The notes below the pieces were generated by a model. It was not told the DNA's origin. It did not search any database and saw only the letters and a program-made list of their open reading frames with translations. From contig OY986971.1 of the NCBI GenBank assembly GCA_963920575.1, positions 25,004,145 through 25,068,144 of the forward strand: 64,000 nucleotides of DNA, given 5' to 3'. Of the stretch, positions 31,651 to 46,600 are shown piece by piece. The position numbers and the translations under genes are program-made. Position 1 is the stretch's first letter; every line of letters begins with the position of its first letter. Source of the stretch: Narthecium ossifragum (Eukaryota > Streptophyta > Magnoliopsida > Dioscoreales > Nartheciaceae).

Positions 31651-34600
31651 TCATTTCCTCATCTGTGTTAAAAGCTCGGCAGGAGGTCTTCCAGCTACAG
31701 CAGCACTGTTGCCTCCAAATGCAGAGAAGCCGCCACCTCCCTGATTGCTGCTAAAAGCCCCAAAACCACCACCTACACCACATAAAATCTTAGCTGATCT
31801 CTGTAATAACCAATCGAATGCTTCACGAGAGCAAAACAGAGAAAAGTGACATCAGGGACATGTTCTTTGACAAAACTAATGTGGGTAGTAGAATTTGCAG
31901 TTTTCATAAAAATGGGATGTAAATATTATTAGATGACTACTTTGTGCAGTCCTACACAAAATTAGAAAATAGTTTCATGGGCAGGTAGGCATAATATGTG
32001 CATGCACATGGAAACACACTATACCTACATAAGAACAAAATATTATTTTAGGTTATATTCTGGATGACAATGATTCAATCATGACTAAAAGCAGAACTTT
32101 TCCAAAGAAAAATCATCATAAAGAAAAAGCTTGTAAGAAAATTCGTCATAAAGAAGAAGCTTGTACATAATAAGCTGAAAGGTCTGCACTGATAAATTAT
32201 GGCAGTAATGTAACTAGAAATGATCACCTAAGAAATAGCTAGAGCAGATCAATATTTGAAAGAGTGTCAGTAGAAAAGTCAAGCTTAGACCCTCTGTGCC
32301 TGTGAACGCTGGAAGGTGTCCGAACAGAAAATTAGAGTCTCAATATGACACCATTAAGCCAGAATATTTATGACCAAATGAAATGGGGAAAGAGCCACAT
32401 GCAAGGCTAAATGGGTATGAATAATAAAGCATCTACAAGGACTTTAGGTTTTAGCTAACCACGTAACACCTCAAGTTTAAGCCCGCATTTACCTAAAGAT
32501 ATAAATCTAGATGCGCTCCTCAACTCAACATAAATGTCACCTTTCATATTCAGAGAGGGAAAAAATTTTATGCTTTGAAAAAGTCATGAAACCATGAAAC
32601 TGTAGTGTGCAAGCTGCTACCTAAGGACTTTGCATCTGCAAGGCATGCCAGCCAGGATGTATGAACAGCTGTTTTTCTTTTCAGGTTTGCTACAAGCATC
32701 TAAATGACAAAGACAACATTTTAGGTATAAGGTACTAACAATAGAATCGTGTTTCTTGATATGACGACCTACCTAACTAGGTCAGGTACCTCTTCACCTC
32801 TCCAAAAACAGGGAAGCAAAAGCGGGCGGTCTTTCCAAAAGCATTACATGACAAAGTCAGAGAATACAGATATGGAAAGGTTGGGCTAAATTTCATTGTT
32901 AAAACAGTAATCCATGCCATGCCCTATGTTACCTTACAAGGGCTCGCTTATTATCAGTAAACGAAAGGACTTAACGTCCTTTGATGAAAGGGAAATTGCC
33001 ACAAGATCTCACCTGCTGTGAATCCTCCACCAGAATTAGATCCTCCAAATCCAACACCACCAGATGCAGCTGCAGCAAACCCACCACCTTTGGAAGCAAG
33101 TGCCGCAAAACCCCCTCCAGTGGCAGCAGCAGCAAACCCACCGCCAGTAGGAGCAACAGCACCAAAACCACCTCCTGTAGCAGCACCAGCAAACCCACCA
33201 CCACTAGAAGCAACAGCACCAAAACCCCCTCCTGTAGCAGCCCCAGAGAACCCACCACCGGCAGAAGAAATAGCTGCAAAACCCCCTCCTGCTGCACCAG
33301 CAAACCCTCCACTACTAGCTGCAACCGAAAGCCCACTGCCACCAAAGCCACCTGAAGCAAAACCAAACCCTTGGGCCCCAGAACCAAGCTGCCGTGACTG
33401 TCCAAAAGTACCAAGCATAGATCCAAGAGCCTGCTGCCCAGCTCCAATCTGCGAAGGCTGTCCAAATCCACTGAATCCGCCGCCAAAACCACTGGATGGT
33501 GAACCTGAACTTTGTGGTTGTACTGGCCGTACTTGCTGAGCTGATGGGACACTAAAGGAAGCAGGGCGAAAGAGCTCTCCTGGGGAAGCTGCCAAAGGAT
33601 ATGAAGAGATTGCAGTGGGTGTGACAAATGAACCACCAAAAGGATTCAACTTTGCTGAACTTGAAGGTGGGGCTGACCCGAGACCAAACCCACCAAGGGA
33701 TCCCAAGCTGAATGCATAGCCTGCATCCGGAGCTTCTTCTTCCATTTCATCTTCCTCGGATGAAGTCTCCAGTCCATCATCCTTTTCAGTAATTGAGGCG
33801 CTCAAAGGGGTTAATGCCACAGATGGAACCCCGGATGAACTAGATCCATTGGGAACCATGCCGCTACTCATACTAGAAATCAAAGTGCTCTGAGAAGAAA
33901 ATCCAACTAATGCCCCACTTTTAGGTGCTTGTGAAATAACTGGTTCAGATTTCGGACTGACGTCACCCAGTCGTTGAGCATCCATGACATTTTTCTGTGT
34001 TAGAGATGATGGTTCACTTCTTGAGACTGGAACAATTACCTGAGAAGATGCAGAACTTAATGCTGCATTCTGTGATGGTGACCTAGACATCGGTGAAACC
34101 AGAGACTTATGTGATGGTGAAGCTACTGAAGTTGAGGAAGCTGAGGGAGCTACTGAAGCTAATTGCTGACTTTCTCCATCTGGTGCTTTCATTGGTGATG
34201 ATCCTTCAAAAATGATGGGTGATGATGTTAGACCCAAATTTGAAAATTTTGATGGTGCATGGCCTAAGGTTGGAGAGGCCGTTGAGCCAGGCGTTGTAAC
34301 ATAAGACGCTTTCAAAGATAACGGTGAGTGATTAATGCTTTTAATTTCATCAACTAAGGCAGCATCTTGCTTTCTTTCTGCAGATGGAAGAGAAGATATG
34401 GTAGACAAAGAAGAGAGAGAATCTGAGTTAGGAGAGATAAATGAGTTTCTTGAAGAATCTACAGACTGCTTTATGCTTGCGGCTGTAGGCCAGATCAAAC
34501 TATCCTCTGGACTCTTGAGGTTCGATTGCTCACTCACTTGGCTGATAAAATCCAACGTTTGTGAAGGTGATGTAGCCTTGACAGGTAAAACGGTGCTGGA

Positions 34601-37600
34601 GAATTTCAAAGATGTTTGGTGGGTTGTGAAAGTATCAGAGTTTGTAGGTATCACTTGGAACTTTGGAACACTTTCAACCTGGAAAGAACTTGACTTGCTT
34701 CCCAGGTGAGTCATTCGAGTGCTGGATGCATCATGTAGACCAACGTTCCCATCTGTATTTTGCCCATGGCTGAATAATGTAGGTGATGGAGCCATTGATG
34801 TATTTTGCCCATAACCGAATAATGTAGGTGATGGAGCCATTGATGTATTTTGCCCATAGCTGAATAATGCAGGTGATGGAGCCATTGTTGATGATAATGG
34901 CTGCTTGCTACTCCTCTGGACACCTTGAATTGGATGAGATTCAGATTCCAGAGTCAGAGAGGAGCCTGACAATTCTGTGGCCCATTTGAATGGAGAATTT
35001 GACTGTGATCCAGTGACTTCTTTGGAAGGTTTCTTCTCCATGCCTAATAGAGGAGATAGAGCTAATGAAATAATAATCAAGAAATGCCACATGCAGTATA
35101 CTCTTCTGATTCCCCTTTGACTGTAATGAAAATAATATGCTGAAAAATCACAAATATTGGCACGGCCTTTACCTGAAAGATATGCAGGGGACTGAAACTT
35201 GGTCGTAGAAGGCTGCGAGGAAGAAAATGCAGGGATCACATTACTCCTTTGCTGGATGATAGCAGACCCTGCCATTGCAGAATTACATGACACCATGGGT
35301 GGGGCAGAATCTGTAGCTACTCCTATGCGCTCTTTCCGGGACATCCTTTTAACAGTGGTCTTTTGTGGCTCAAAGTTAGCCAAACTCTACAGAAAGAGAA
35401 TATACAATTATTTTTACTGCTTTTTTTCAAAATAACAGCTAAAATAATACAGAAGCCGAATAGAACTGCAAGAATAGTTGCGACAGCAACAGCAAGTAAA
35501 TTTATTGGTCAGATCCTATGAGCAGGTTCTTGATGACCAGATATTATCACAAGAAGCCAAGAACAATACAAATAGAGACGCATTTCTCACAAGAATCTCA
35601 GACAGATTACGCCTGGTTATCGGAGACAAATATTCATACAACCACGGTAAGCCAGGTGAAGTTGGCCAGCATGCTGTCCTCAAGAGAAAAAGCTCACCTT
35701 GTTAAGAAGTCGTTGCCAAAAGGATGAGGCCAACAATCAAAGGTCAGGGCAAAAAGAAGGCCAAACACATCAAACATGAGATGTTGCGATCAATACAATT
35801 GATATGAAAGTAGCTCCGCATAAAAGAGATAAGCATGTATGAGCATGTTAACTGTTGCATGTAAGAGTACAAAATCATTGACAGGAGGCTCATCTGACAA
35901 AGATGTAGACATCTAGCCAAGAAGCAAAAAAACAGAACCCTGAATGTAATGCCTAGAGAATTAAGAATTTGTCATGAAAGAACTTCTCACATAATTCATT
36001 TGAAATCTAAGGGAAGAGTACAAGGACACCTGGATCATAGAAAAGGAAAGACTGAATTTTTTTTTTTTTTTTTTTTGCCAAGTTGAAGGGAAGACTGAAT
36101 GCAATGCCTAGAGAATTAAGAAATTCTCATGAAAGAGCTTCTCACATAATTCATACAAAACCTAAGGGAAGAGTAAGGAAACCACAAACCAACTAAGAAA
36201 ATCATGACTCCTTAAACGTAGTTTGCCTCATTTCAACCTATAAATTTATATGAATCAAGCCAAGATCCTTAGCATGCTATATTTTGATACTAAAGCATTG
36301 GCAGAATACTAAGTAAGAATTGTCATTTATAATAGGCATGTTTATAATGAAACCGGTAGACTTAAGTGTACAAACCGTCATAAACAAGTGGTGGACAAAA
36401 AAAAAGCAGATTCAGCAAGCAGCCGAAATAGAAGCTTTAAATAAGACAGACGAAGCAAGGAGAGCATTCCCCATAAAAGAATGTAAAATACAGAAATTAT
36501 GGACATTAAATGAAAGGCAAAAAAATTATTAAAGATTACCTTTTCTAAAGAATATCTTCTCCTCCTGACAGTTTCTGGTTCTAGAATTTTTAAAGCATTA
36601 AAATTATTCATCCCAAGATTTTCCTTGACAGCACTATATGCCGAAGAGGGTGATCTCTTGACAGAGTCTGGGGTAAGGCAATGTCCTTGAATATCTGGTG
36701 GTTGGAAACTGCCGGTTTCATGGTGAAGACCAATTGACTCAAGTAACTCTTTTGCTACACTCGAACGCTTAGCAGAGGGTGGATTGATCTTAAGCAAAGC
36801 CATCTGTGTTGAGAGGAATTCAGACAATTGCTCAGCTGCTGCTAATTGTGAATTCAGTGAGCTGTATATACGCTGCATTGATGGAATTTGTCTGCAAAAA
36901 ATGTGGAGGAAATTTACTTACGGTGACTGGATGATCAGGAATATGCAAGAATCTGCATGACAATCCTTCTCAAACATGCTTAAACAAAGAAAATTCTACC
37001 TTAGTCAAACACCATAAATGATCAGAACTATGCAAATACCAGCTAGGCAACAACTTTGTGTAATATGTTGACCGATCTTATCCAACATATTACACAAAGT
37101 TTCACTCGGAAAATTCGGGAACACATCAAGGACTGTATTTGAAGCAACTTGATCCAATATGTTCTGCCTAATTCGAGCCTCTTAATATGAAACAACTCCA
37201 CATCACCAACTTCTTTAACTACGAGGAATCCATATCCTCCTCCCTTTTGGTTGGTTAATTTCCTGTTATGTAACTTCTCCTCCCTATAGAAGGGCCCCCA
37301 GCCTTAACCTGTCTCCAAAGTCTTAATTTCCTCCAACCAACCAACCCAAAATCACACCAGTCCCAACCAACCAACACCCCCCCCCCCCCCCTCTTTCTCC
37401 CAGAAAGGAAGAAACAAAACTATGAAACAGCAAAATCAGAACTCTCTGTCCCGTTACCAAACAACAAAACATTTAGCTTGCAATTCTTGGAAAAAAGGCA
37501 ACTGTACAAATTCTTGAATAGCAACTTAGAGACTGGCAATTGCATTCTAGTTTAAGATAGATACAGCTTGATTGAAATGGATTCATTTTAAATGATGACA

Positions 37601-40600
37601 TGGTCCCACACCACAATTCCCAATGTTAATTAAGTAGTCAACTAAAGTCCAATATAGAACTAAGATTAACAGTTTAACATACTCTTTGGTGGTGGTTCCG
37701 AGGGAGCCTAGGTGATGATTCCTAGGATTGGTTGCTGCCTTCTCCAAGTGGTGATTCTTGGAGTCGGCACGGCAATGGTTTGGTCCTTAGAGCCAAGTTT
37801 CATGTCCAGCAACAGTGGAAATTGATCTTTCCTATTTTTTTCTCATCTTTCTACATGAGTTCTTTCAACAAACTCCTCATCTCCATCTTCTTCACACTCC
37901 ATCTCCACCTCAACTGCTTAATCCCCCCAACTAGTTTTCCCATCAATATTGCCCATCCAAATCATCAAAACCTCCACCTCCCCCATATCTCCCAAGATGG
38001 GTTACAGCCCATGCATGATAATCAACACGCCATTGATATAGTTCCACGGTCCTCACTCCCTAGCATGCCCCATTTCCAAATGAACCCCTTTGAGCATGCA
38101 GAGTCATGACAAGTTGAGGGACTCCTTCAAAAAGGATTTGTCTGCAAAAGTCTTAGTTCTTATGTTGTTTCTGCACTACTCACCCCAAAGAAAGATGATA
38201 CTTTGAGGATGTTTGTAGATCGTTAACAAGATCATGGTCAAATATCACTTTCCCATTACAAGGTTGGACGATATGTTAGATATGATAGTTAGTACCAGGA
38301 TCTTTTCCAAGAAAGCTAAAATGTCTCCACCATGAAAGCACTAATTTGGTAGTGTACCTTGAGGGATTTAGACTCCTAGACATCTTCCTCCCTGCACAAA
38401 CTCTGCTACTCTCACCAAATTTACTAATCTCAAGAGTGTTAAAATGTTGTTCCAATTCTATAAGCTGATCTGTCAAACTCTGCAAAACCAAATACCTGCA
38501 GTAAGTATCATATGCATCACATGAAAATCTAAGCAGTATTTAAATGGAACTGACCTGGTATAAATTCAATATACGCTGCCGCTTCATCTCAAATTCAGGA
38601 CTCAACTTCTGTCTATTCCATCTATCCCAGTATTGACTGTTAAATGCTTGCTTAATTATACCCTCCATGTGTACTTTCTTAGTTGAAACTGAACATAAGA
38701 AAAAAAAAATTTACAAAGTTAATTTCCATTTGAAACTGAACATAAGAAAAAAATTCTTTCCAGAGTTAATTTCCATTTCACACTGCTAGTTTCAGATAAC
38801 GTGTCTTGTCATGGTTAGTGAATTCCTATATATGAAGCACAAGCACATGTTTGTGCAGTGCATGAATGTATTTGAACTCTCGAGTAGGTTATGATGCCCA
38901 GGAAAAGAGAGAAACTATTTTGCGTGCATCCAATTGCAAACACAAACAAGCATATGCGCATTAAGCCTGCATAAGAATCTTAACCTTGAACATGCCTAAC
39001 AGCTTCTATTATGTGTTTTCTACCAAACTACTTCACTCGAATCACATCAAGAAGTACAATACTCTGATGCAAAATATAACAGATATGCTTGCGAAAATAA
39101 ACAGACTCAGACACTTAGTACAAGCCTTTTTTCCATATTATTCTTCCTCATCTAGATGACATTAACTTGATAAAAAAAAATGTAAAAGTGTGCACCAAGG
39201 AATAATACATTAATAATTTACATGACCTGAAAAAGTTTACCTTGCAGCATTTTATTCTTTAGTTGTTGCAACTTCCTGAGCTGGACCTCTGTTTGATTCT
39301 ACAACGCAAAACATAAGACGGATTTCAAAATTAGAAACATCCACATTATTAATGCTACAGCCTCAGGGAAAAAATATTGTAGGGACTAAAATTATACCCT
39401 GCACAACTGGGATATGTTGGAGAGATCCTCTAAGCCATGCTCCAATGCCAAAAGAGGAGTTTCCAAAAAGATGGTGCATGCATCTCTGAACCCACCCTCC
39501 TGTTCTATATATGACAGAAGCTTATCAAGCTCTCTGGTCATATCTTTTACCTGTTACATAAGCGTAATAAACAAGATACGAGAAATGTTAAAGAAAAAGA
39601 TGATTACCCCTAGTATGACATCAAAACTTTTCACAATTTGTATATCAAAGAATGTCTTGGTCAAATTGCCCATTACTCCTATGCTCACATCAGAAAAATA
39701 CTAAGCATAATTACAGTAAACATATCATCAGCAGGATAAAAGCTTACATATCAATCGAAATCACCCCAAATCCATCGAGATTTGGACTCAAAAACAGACA
39801 AATACAGATTTCCAAGAAGAACATTGGGTAAATTATAGTTTTGGGCCCTGTGATTTGCGTCAAGTTTCATTTGAGACCTTGTAGTTTCAAAACTTTCAAA
39901 TAAGGCCCTAACGTTTGGATTTCGTTTCAAATAAGGTCTTGGTGCAAACGCCGTCCCATTTTCCTCTTAACTTGTAACCGCCATGGTCATTGGGGGTTAG
40001 GCTATACACGGCCCTCTTCGTCCCACTTTAATCGACCCATTCTGGTTGCGAAATTCATCCACGACGAGGCTTTGACCAGAAAGAATCCGGCGTTGGATAC
40101 CAAAGGGGACGTGGTAAAAACACTAAAAATGACCACGCCGGTTAAAAGTTAGGAGGGAAATGGTCACGTGATGTCACATGACACATTTGCCATCAACCCA
40201 CATGACGACGTCGACGCCATGGGTCATATTTGAAACGAAATCCAAACCTTATGGCCTTATTTGAAAGTTTTGAAACTATAGAGCCTCAAATGAAACTTGA
40301 AGCAAATCACCACGTCTAAAATTGTAATTTACCCAGGAAAATTAAAGTGGGTCTATTTTTTGGTATAAATAGGATACAACAAACCAAACGTGCCATTAGT
40401 GTATTCCACCTAGAATCCCATAATATATATGTACTAGGGTCGACCTATGCCCCTGGCACGGTTTTTCATAATGAGAAGATGAATGGACCAGCTAGACTCA
40501 GGAAAGGGAGCATTTGTCACTCATCCTTCACCACCAAAAGCTCCAATACTAAGACAATCACATAGTTCACGATACAATTGATTTATATCCATTTGAAACA

Positions 40601-43600
40601 AAAGTAATTGGAGCTAAATCACATAGAGAATAGAGGAGAAACATGTAAAAGAAGGCAAGGATTCAAAGAGATCAAAGGAGACCGTCTTCATCGGGGATTT
40701 GGATGTGAAGGAAGAGGATGACGAAGCTGTCGGTGTTGGAGCGTACGATCTTGGCAAGGACCCACTCGAAGGCGATGCAGCTTCTTATGGAGGGGTGTGC
40801 ATATCCCCTCATTGAGGACCCGTTCACAGCCATCAGAATCTGAGTCAGCCCTCCATTAGCCCTCTATTCCCTAGCCTCTCCATATCTCTCTCGTTCTGGT
40901 TTCTCTCCCGTGCTACTGCACAATGGAAACTTCGTGCCTCGTGTGACCTACATAGCCTCCTATGCCCGTCCGCACGCCTAATTTCCTACGTAACCTCCTA
41001 CCCGCGTCCGCCTGCCACATGCGCATGTCTCCTCCAACTATAAACATGGCTACTTCTCTCTCCACTGTCTAATGTAACCCACTACCTCTTATGAGAGCGC
41101 ACGTGCACACACACACAAGAGAGAGAGAGAGTTGAACTAGACACTACCTGTTAAATCTTTACTCGAAATATGATTTCAAATCATTTATAGGATGGAATAT
41201 AAATGAAGATAGTTTCCAAATTTGAAAAAGGTTACCAAAAAGGTGGTTTGAAATCACATCTCAAGACAGGTTTACAGTTAAAATGTTAAATCCGTTACCC
41301 AATATTTAACGAGTAGTGTCTAGTCCAACTTATATGCAACATATATAGACAATGATCTAAGTCCTGCTCTTGCTAATTTCCTATGTAACCTCCTACCCGT
41401 GTCCGCCTGCCACATGTCCATGTCTCCTCCATCAACTATAACATGGCTACCTCTCTCTCCACTATCTAATGTAACTCACTGCCTCTTATGAGAGAGCGCG
41501 CATGCTCACACACACACGAGAGAGAGAGAGAGAGAGTTGGACTAGACACTAACTGTTAAATCTTTACTCAAAATATAGCTTTCAAATTTGAAAAAGGTTA
41601 CCAAAAAGGTTGTTTGAAATCACATCTCCAGACATATTTACAGTTAAAATGTTAAATCTATTACCCAATATTTAACGGGTAGTGTCTAGTCCAACTTATA
41701 TGTAACATATATAGACAATGATCTAAGTCCTGCGTGCCACCATTGACATTTCTCATGCAGTCATGCCCGTTAACATGTCGACGGGGTATAGACATGACTA
41801 GGGATGGCAATGGGCCGGGTTTCCCCGGTAACCGGCTTGATCCGCCCAGCTTGGGGCACGAAAATGGGGCAATGGCCGGGTTGACGGGATGGGCCGGATT
41901 AAACAGGGCGGGTTAATCGTGGGGGCAAGGCGGGGATGACTTTTGGTCAACCCACCCTGCTTTCGACCCGGCCCGGATATAGTTTTAAGTATGTTTTTAT
42001 AAATTAGCTCAGCTTTTATTCCAACTATTGGATCTAGGATCCAATGGCTAAAAAGTATTGATATATTAAGGTAAAATTATATGCTACTTGGCCCACACCT
42101 CACACCCGTGACACTCCCATTCAAACCATGAACGACAACCCTCTCCTCTCCTCTTCTCCGACATCGACATCGGCTGATCGGCAATTTGGGTGGCATGATA
42201 TCGACATGCTTGTAACAAATCAACAATAGCATCTACAAGTATGTCTCATCTCTCCCATATATCTTCTATCTTCTCAAGTTCTTTCATAACATAGGTTTTA
42301 AATTCATGGGTCCACCAAATCCAAAAGCCTAAGGTCCATTCCAAGTTTGGATTTATCATAAGCATAGAACAAACATGTACATACCCCATAAGAATTCAAT
42401 CGGAAGAACTTTAAAGTGTTTGATTTGATGATTTAGTTTCTATATTAGTTGGTTAGGACATGGACAAACACTAACCCATTAACATAATCTTTTTGCTACA
42501 TTCACATCCCAATGATCCCATGTGGTGGATCCCTAATACATTTTTATATATTAATGGGTACTTTTTTAATGTGCAAATTTCGATGAGCATTACTTTATTT
42601 TCTATTAGTCTTACTTTGATAGTTTGATTAAGCCTTGTTATTATCCATTAAAGATAGAAAATAATACATTACTTGATCAAAAATATCTTTTGTAGGTCTG
42701 CAATGTCTTCACATTCACTAGAAGGTGATCAAAATTCTCAACCTTCAACTACCACTCGTGAAGTGCATGCTAGAGAAATAAATACAGCTCACATCTCAAG
42801 TGAGGATAGGGTTACAGAAGAATCAAGTAAAAAAAGGAAAAAGGTATCGTGGATCTAGGATCACTATGATGACAACTATCAATGGGGAGGCTAAAGCGAT
42901 ATGTAAGTATTGCAGAAAAAGCTACGTGGCGAGGTCAATTGATGGCACAAGACAATTGATCATCATAAGAGGTGTTTTAGCAAGGGGACAGTAGACATGA
43001 GAGTATGCTTTCAGTAGCTCTAAAAGTACGATTGATGGGAAAGAAGGGATGATAATCTTTCAGTAGCTCTAACTATGTGTTTGACCAAAATAAAGCACGA
43101 AAAGAGCTTGCTATGATGATAATCTTGCATGAATACCCTCTTAGCATAGTCGACCACATCGGCTTCAAAAGTTTTGTGCAAACTATTCAGCCTTTGTTCA
43201 AAACGGTCACTAGAAACACTATCAAGGGCGATATTTTGAAAATATATGATGTGGAGAAATCAAAAACAATGAAGTTGTTGGAAGATTGCAAGAGTAGGAT
43301 AGCTATTACTACATATATGTGGACAGCTGGCAATCAAAAGAAGGGATACATGGCAATTACAGCTCATTTTGTGAATGAATTATGGAATAAGCAAAGCCGA
43401 GTTATAAGGTATAAAGCTTGAAACTCTCAACTTTTCTATGGTGCTTTTATTCATAAGTTATTATTACTGTTAGCTTTTATCAATAAAATCAGTTTATTGT
43501 ATTTGTCAAATTGGAAGTATTAGTGTCTTACTTATTTTTTCAATGCCACAATTTTTAAACTTATATAATTTTTATCATTAATTTTTTAGGTTTGCGTATG

Positions 43601-46600
43601 TACCTTGTTCACATACAAGCGAAGTTATTTCTGAATGTCTGATGGATTGCTTCTTGGATTGGAATGTTGATAGAAAACTATATATAGTCACGGTGGATAA
43701 TTGCTCAACAAACGATGATGTAATTGGTTATTGGTTAGAGAGGCTTGATGGTATGTTAAATGGTATGTTAAACGGTGAATACACTTATGTTAAATGGTAT
43801 GTTTTTCCATATGAGGTGTTGTGCTCATATATTGAACTTGGTTGTTCAAGATGGTTTGGAAATAATTGGTCCGGGAATTATGGCTCACTTGTTCAGATAA
43901 TATCATCAAAACAATGGCAGCAAAGATGGTGGCAAAATATGACAAATATTGAAGTGTTATTCATGGTATATTGGGTGTGGCTGTTGTCTTGAATCCTAGA
44001 TACAAACTGAAATTGTTGGAGTTTTATTTCCCTTGCATATATGGAAGTGATGCTTTGAATCAGATTGCTAGAGTTCATACAATTTGTTATAATTTGGTAT
44101 GCGCATACCAATCAAAGGGTGCAATGGATCCTCAATTCTCCTCTCAAGATGCATCTTTGTCTTCCTCAAGCCAACAACCTATGACAGTAAATGGTGAAGT
44201 TGAAGAAGAATTGTCCAATTATGATTTGTTTGTTAATATGAGCTTTTCCTCTACGGATTTGAAATCAGAGTTGGATCACTACTTAGATGAGAGTGTGCTA
44301 TGAAGGAGTCCAGATTTTGATATATTAGCTTGATGGAAGATGAATGGTTTGAGGTATCCGACGTTACAAGTGATTGCTAAGGATATCTATGATATCCCTA
44401 TATCTAGGGTTGCATCTGAATCTGCCTTTAGTACTGGAGGCGGATTAGTGAGCCCACATCGTAGTCGACTTCATTCAAAGACTTTGGAGGCATTGATGTG
44501 CAGTTAGAGTTGGTTGTGGGCTGACATGCCAACTGATAGTCAAGGTAACTAACCAAATTTATTATATTGTATTTTTCGTTACATGTACTTATATTTATTT
44601 AACAAGTTTCTGTCTTTTTTCTTATGAACAAAGGTTCTTCACAAGCATAGTTGGGGACATATCCAAACTATTTGTGAGGAAATGGATATTGATGAGGTAG
44701 ATATGATAAAATGCAGTTGTGTTCTAAATTTCTTATTTCAATTATAACTTCTGCTTCTTATGAATGGTTTGTAATTCGTTGTTTCTAACAATAGGAGCAA
44801 GACTGAGTGATTAACTATGGGGTTCCAACAAAAACAGGTTTTGTTCCTATGTTTCTCGCTTACTTTTTGTGGCATGACAAGTTTTTTCATTTATTGATGC
44901 TGCATCATATTTAGTGATGTTGCTTCTCTAATTCTCTGATTGTTTTAAGATTAGCATACATTCTTCATGCACTTATACTTGGTTTTTTTTTGTTTTGCAG
45001 GATGCATTTATGGACATAGGAACTGATCAATTAAAATTTTGAACATATTCTAGATAGAGTAGATTTGTTTTGATTTTGGGGTTCATATTTTATATTTTGT
45101 AATTGGTATGATCTTATTTAGTGGAAACACCGGGAAGTTGGTTGGAAAATTGTTCTTTTTAAAAATTTTGAACTATGTGGCGCTCGAAAGTTGGAATTGA
45201 CGTGCTTTTGGATTATTCTATATGATACTTGACAAATTTGTGCTTGAAATTGTCGATGTCTATAATTTTTTTTACGAAAATGAAAAATTCCCAAACCATG
45301 TGGGGCGGGGCAGGGATGGGGAAAATGTAAACGGGGCGAGGATGGGATGAGCTTCTTGCCCCGCAGCGGGGCACAAGGCGGGGATGGGGCAAGGTAAATT
45401 TTTTGGGGGCAGAGACGGGGTGGGTGAACCCGCTCCAACCCGCCTCATTGCCATTCCTAGACACAACACTTATAACCAAGCATTGCTGCAGTGGGATGCA
45501 CCAAGCAGATGACTTGTAGGTAAAATACGTACAGCCAGTACGGCCTGTACCGGACCGGTACGCCAGCGTGCCTGCCATTTTTAATTAAATCTAAATCTAA
45601 ATCATTCTCAATCTCAATCTCAATCTCAATAGGAATCACAATCTCAATCTCTATCTTTTATCTCTATATCTATATGCATATGTATATGTATCTATATCTC
45701 AATCTCAATCTATCTCTATTCCCATCTATATCCATATCTATCTAAATATAAATTTATATCTATCTAAATCTAAATCATCTTCTTATTTTATTAATATTAT
45801 CTATATGTACGGTTTCAACCGGTTCTACACAATCCCCCCACGACCTGATACCAATGGTGGATACCGACCCAATAACGCATCCGGTCAGTAAATACCGGCC
45901 GATACGTACCGCAAACCATGCTTACAACATCAATCAGCATTGAATGTAATATGTTCACCCAAGTTTGCATAATCTAAACATTGTTAGCACCCATCATCCA
46001 TCAATTAGCATATGCATGCCTAAGTGGGTATTTAAGCAATCACCATCAACGGGGCTTCTATGATGAATCTACTCCTGACAACCATAATATGGTATGACAA
46101 CCTGGAAAAATAAGCAAAGACCCATCTTTGTGCATTTGGAAGAGCACAAAGATACCAATCTAAAGATATCATTGCTCACAACACATTAAGGTGGTAGTTC
46201 AACTTGACGAGTCAAACTACACTGAAAATGGTTTCACCTACAATTTTCAAGTGCTCCAGCTTGAGCCAGGCAAGAAATAATATGCAGCTACTTAAGACTC
46301 CAAGAATTAGGATGACGACCAAGAAAACAAACAAAAATTCATGAACTTCAGGAACCAACTTGACAAAAGTGAATAAGCAAATGTAGCATGCCAATGAAGG
46401 AATTTATTTGGGGCGTAAACTAAGAATGAGTTACGATGCTCCTGTCTTGCACTACATCAAAAGCAAGATGTAAAGAAATAAAGAGAGACAACTATTGGCT
46501 GCAACATATAGATATACTTTACGATGCTCAGGTCTTGCACTACATCAAAAACAAGATGTAAAGAAATAAAGAGAGAAAACTATTGGCTGCAACATATAGA

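Larger units (their letters stand above)
40978..41733. repeat. Two tandem copies of a MITE-containing unit
   Basis: Units starting ctaatttcctacgtaacctcctacccg at about 40978 and 41373 are about 395 and 360 bp long and end tctaagtcctgc. Each contains a GA/CA microsatellite followed by one copy of a small inverted-repeat element, so the MITE was present before the duplication. Confidence 0.8.

Noticed and set aside
33018..33539. Plus-strand proline/alanine-rich frame opposite NUP214
   Set aside because: It is the antisense shadow of the glycine-rich FG tail. Composition follows the coding strand exactly.
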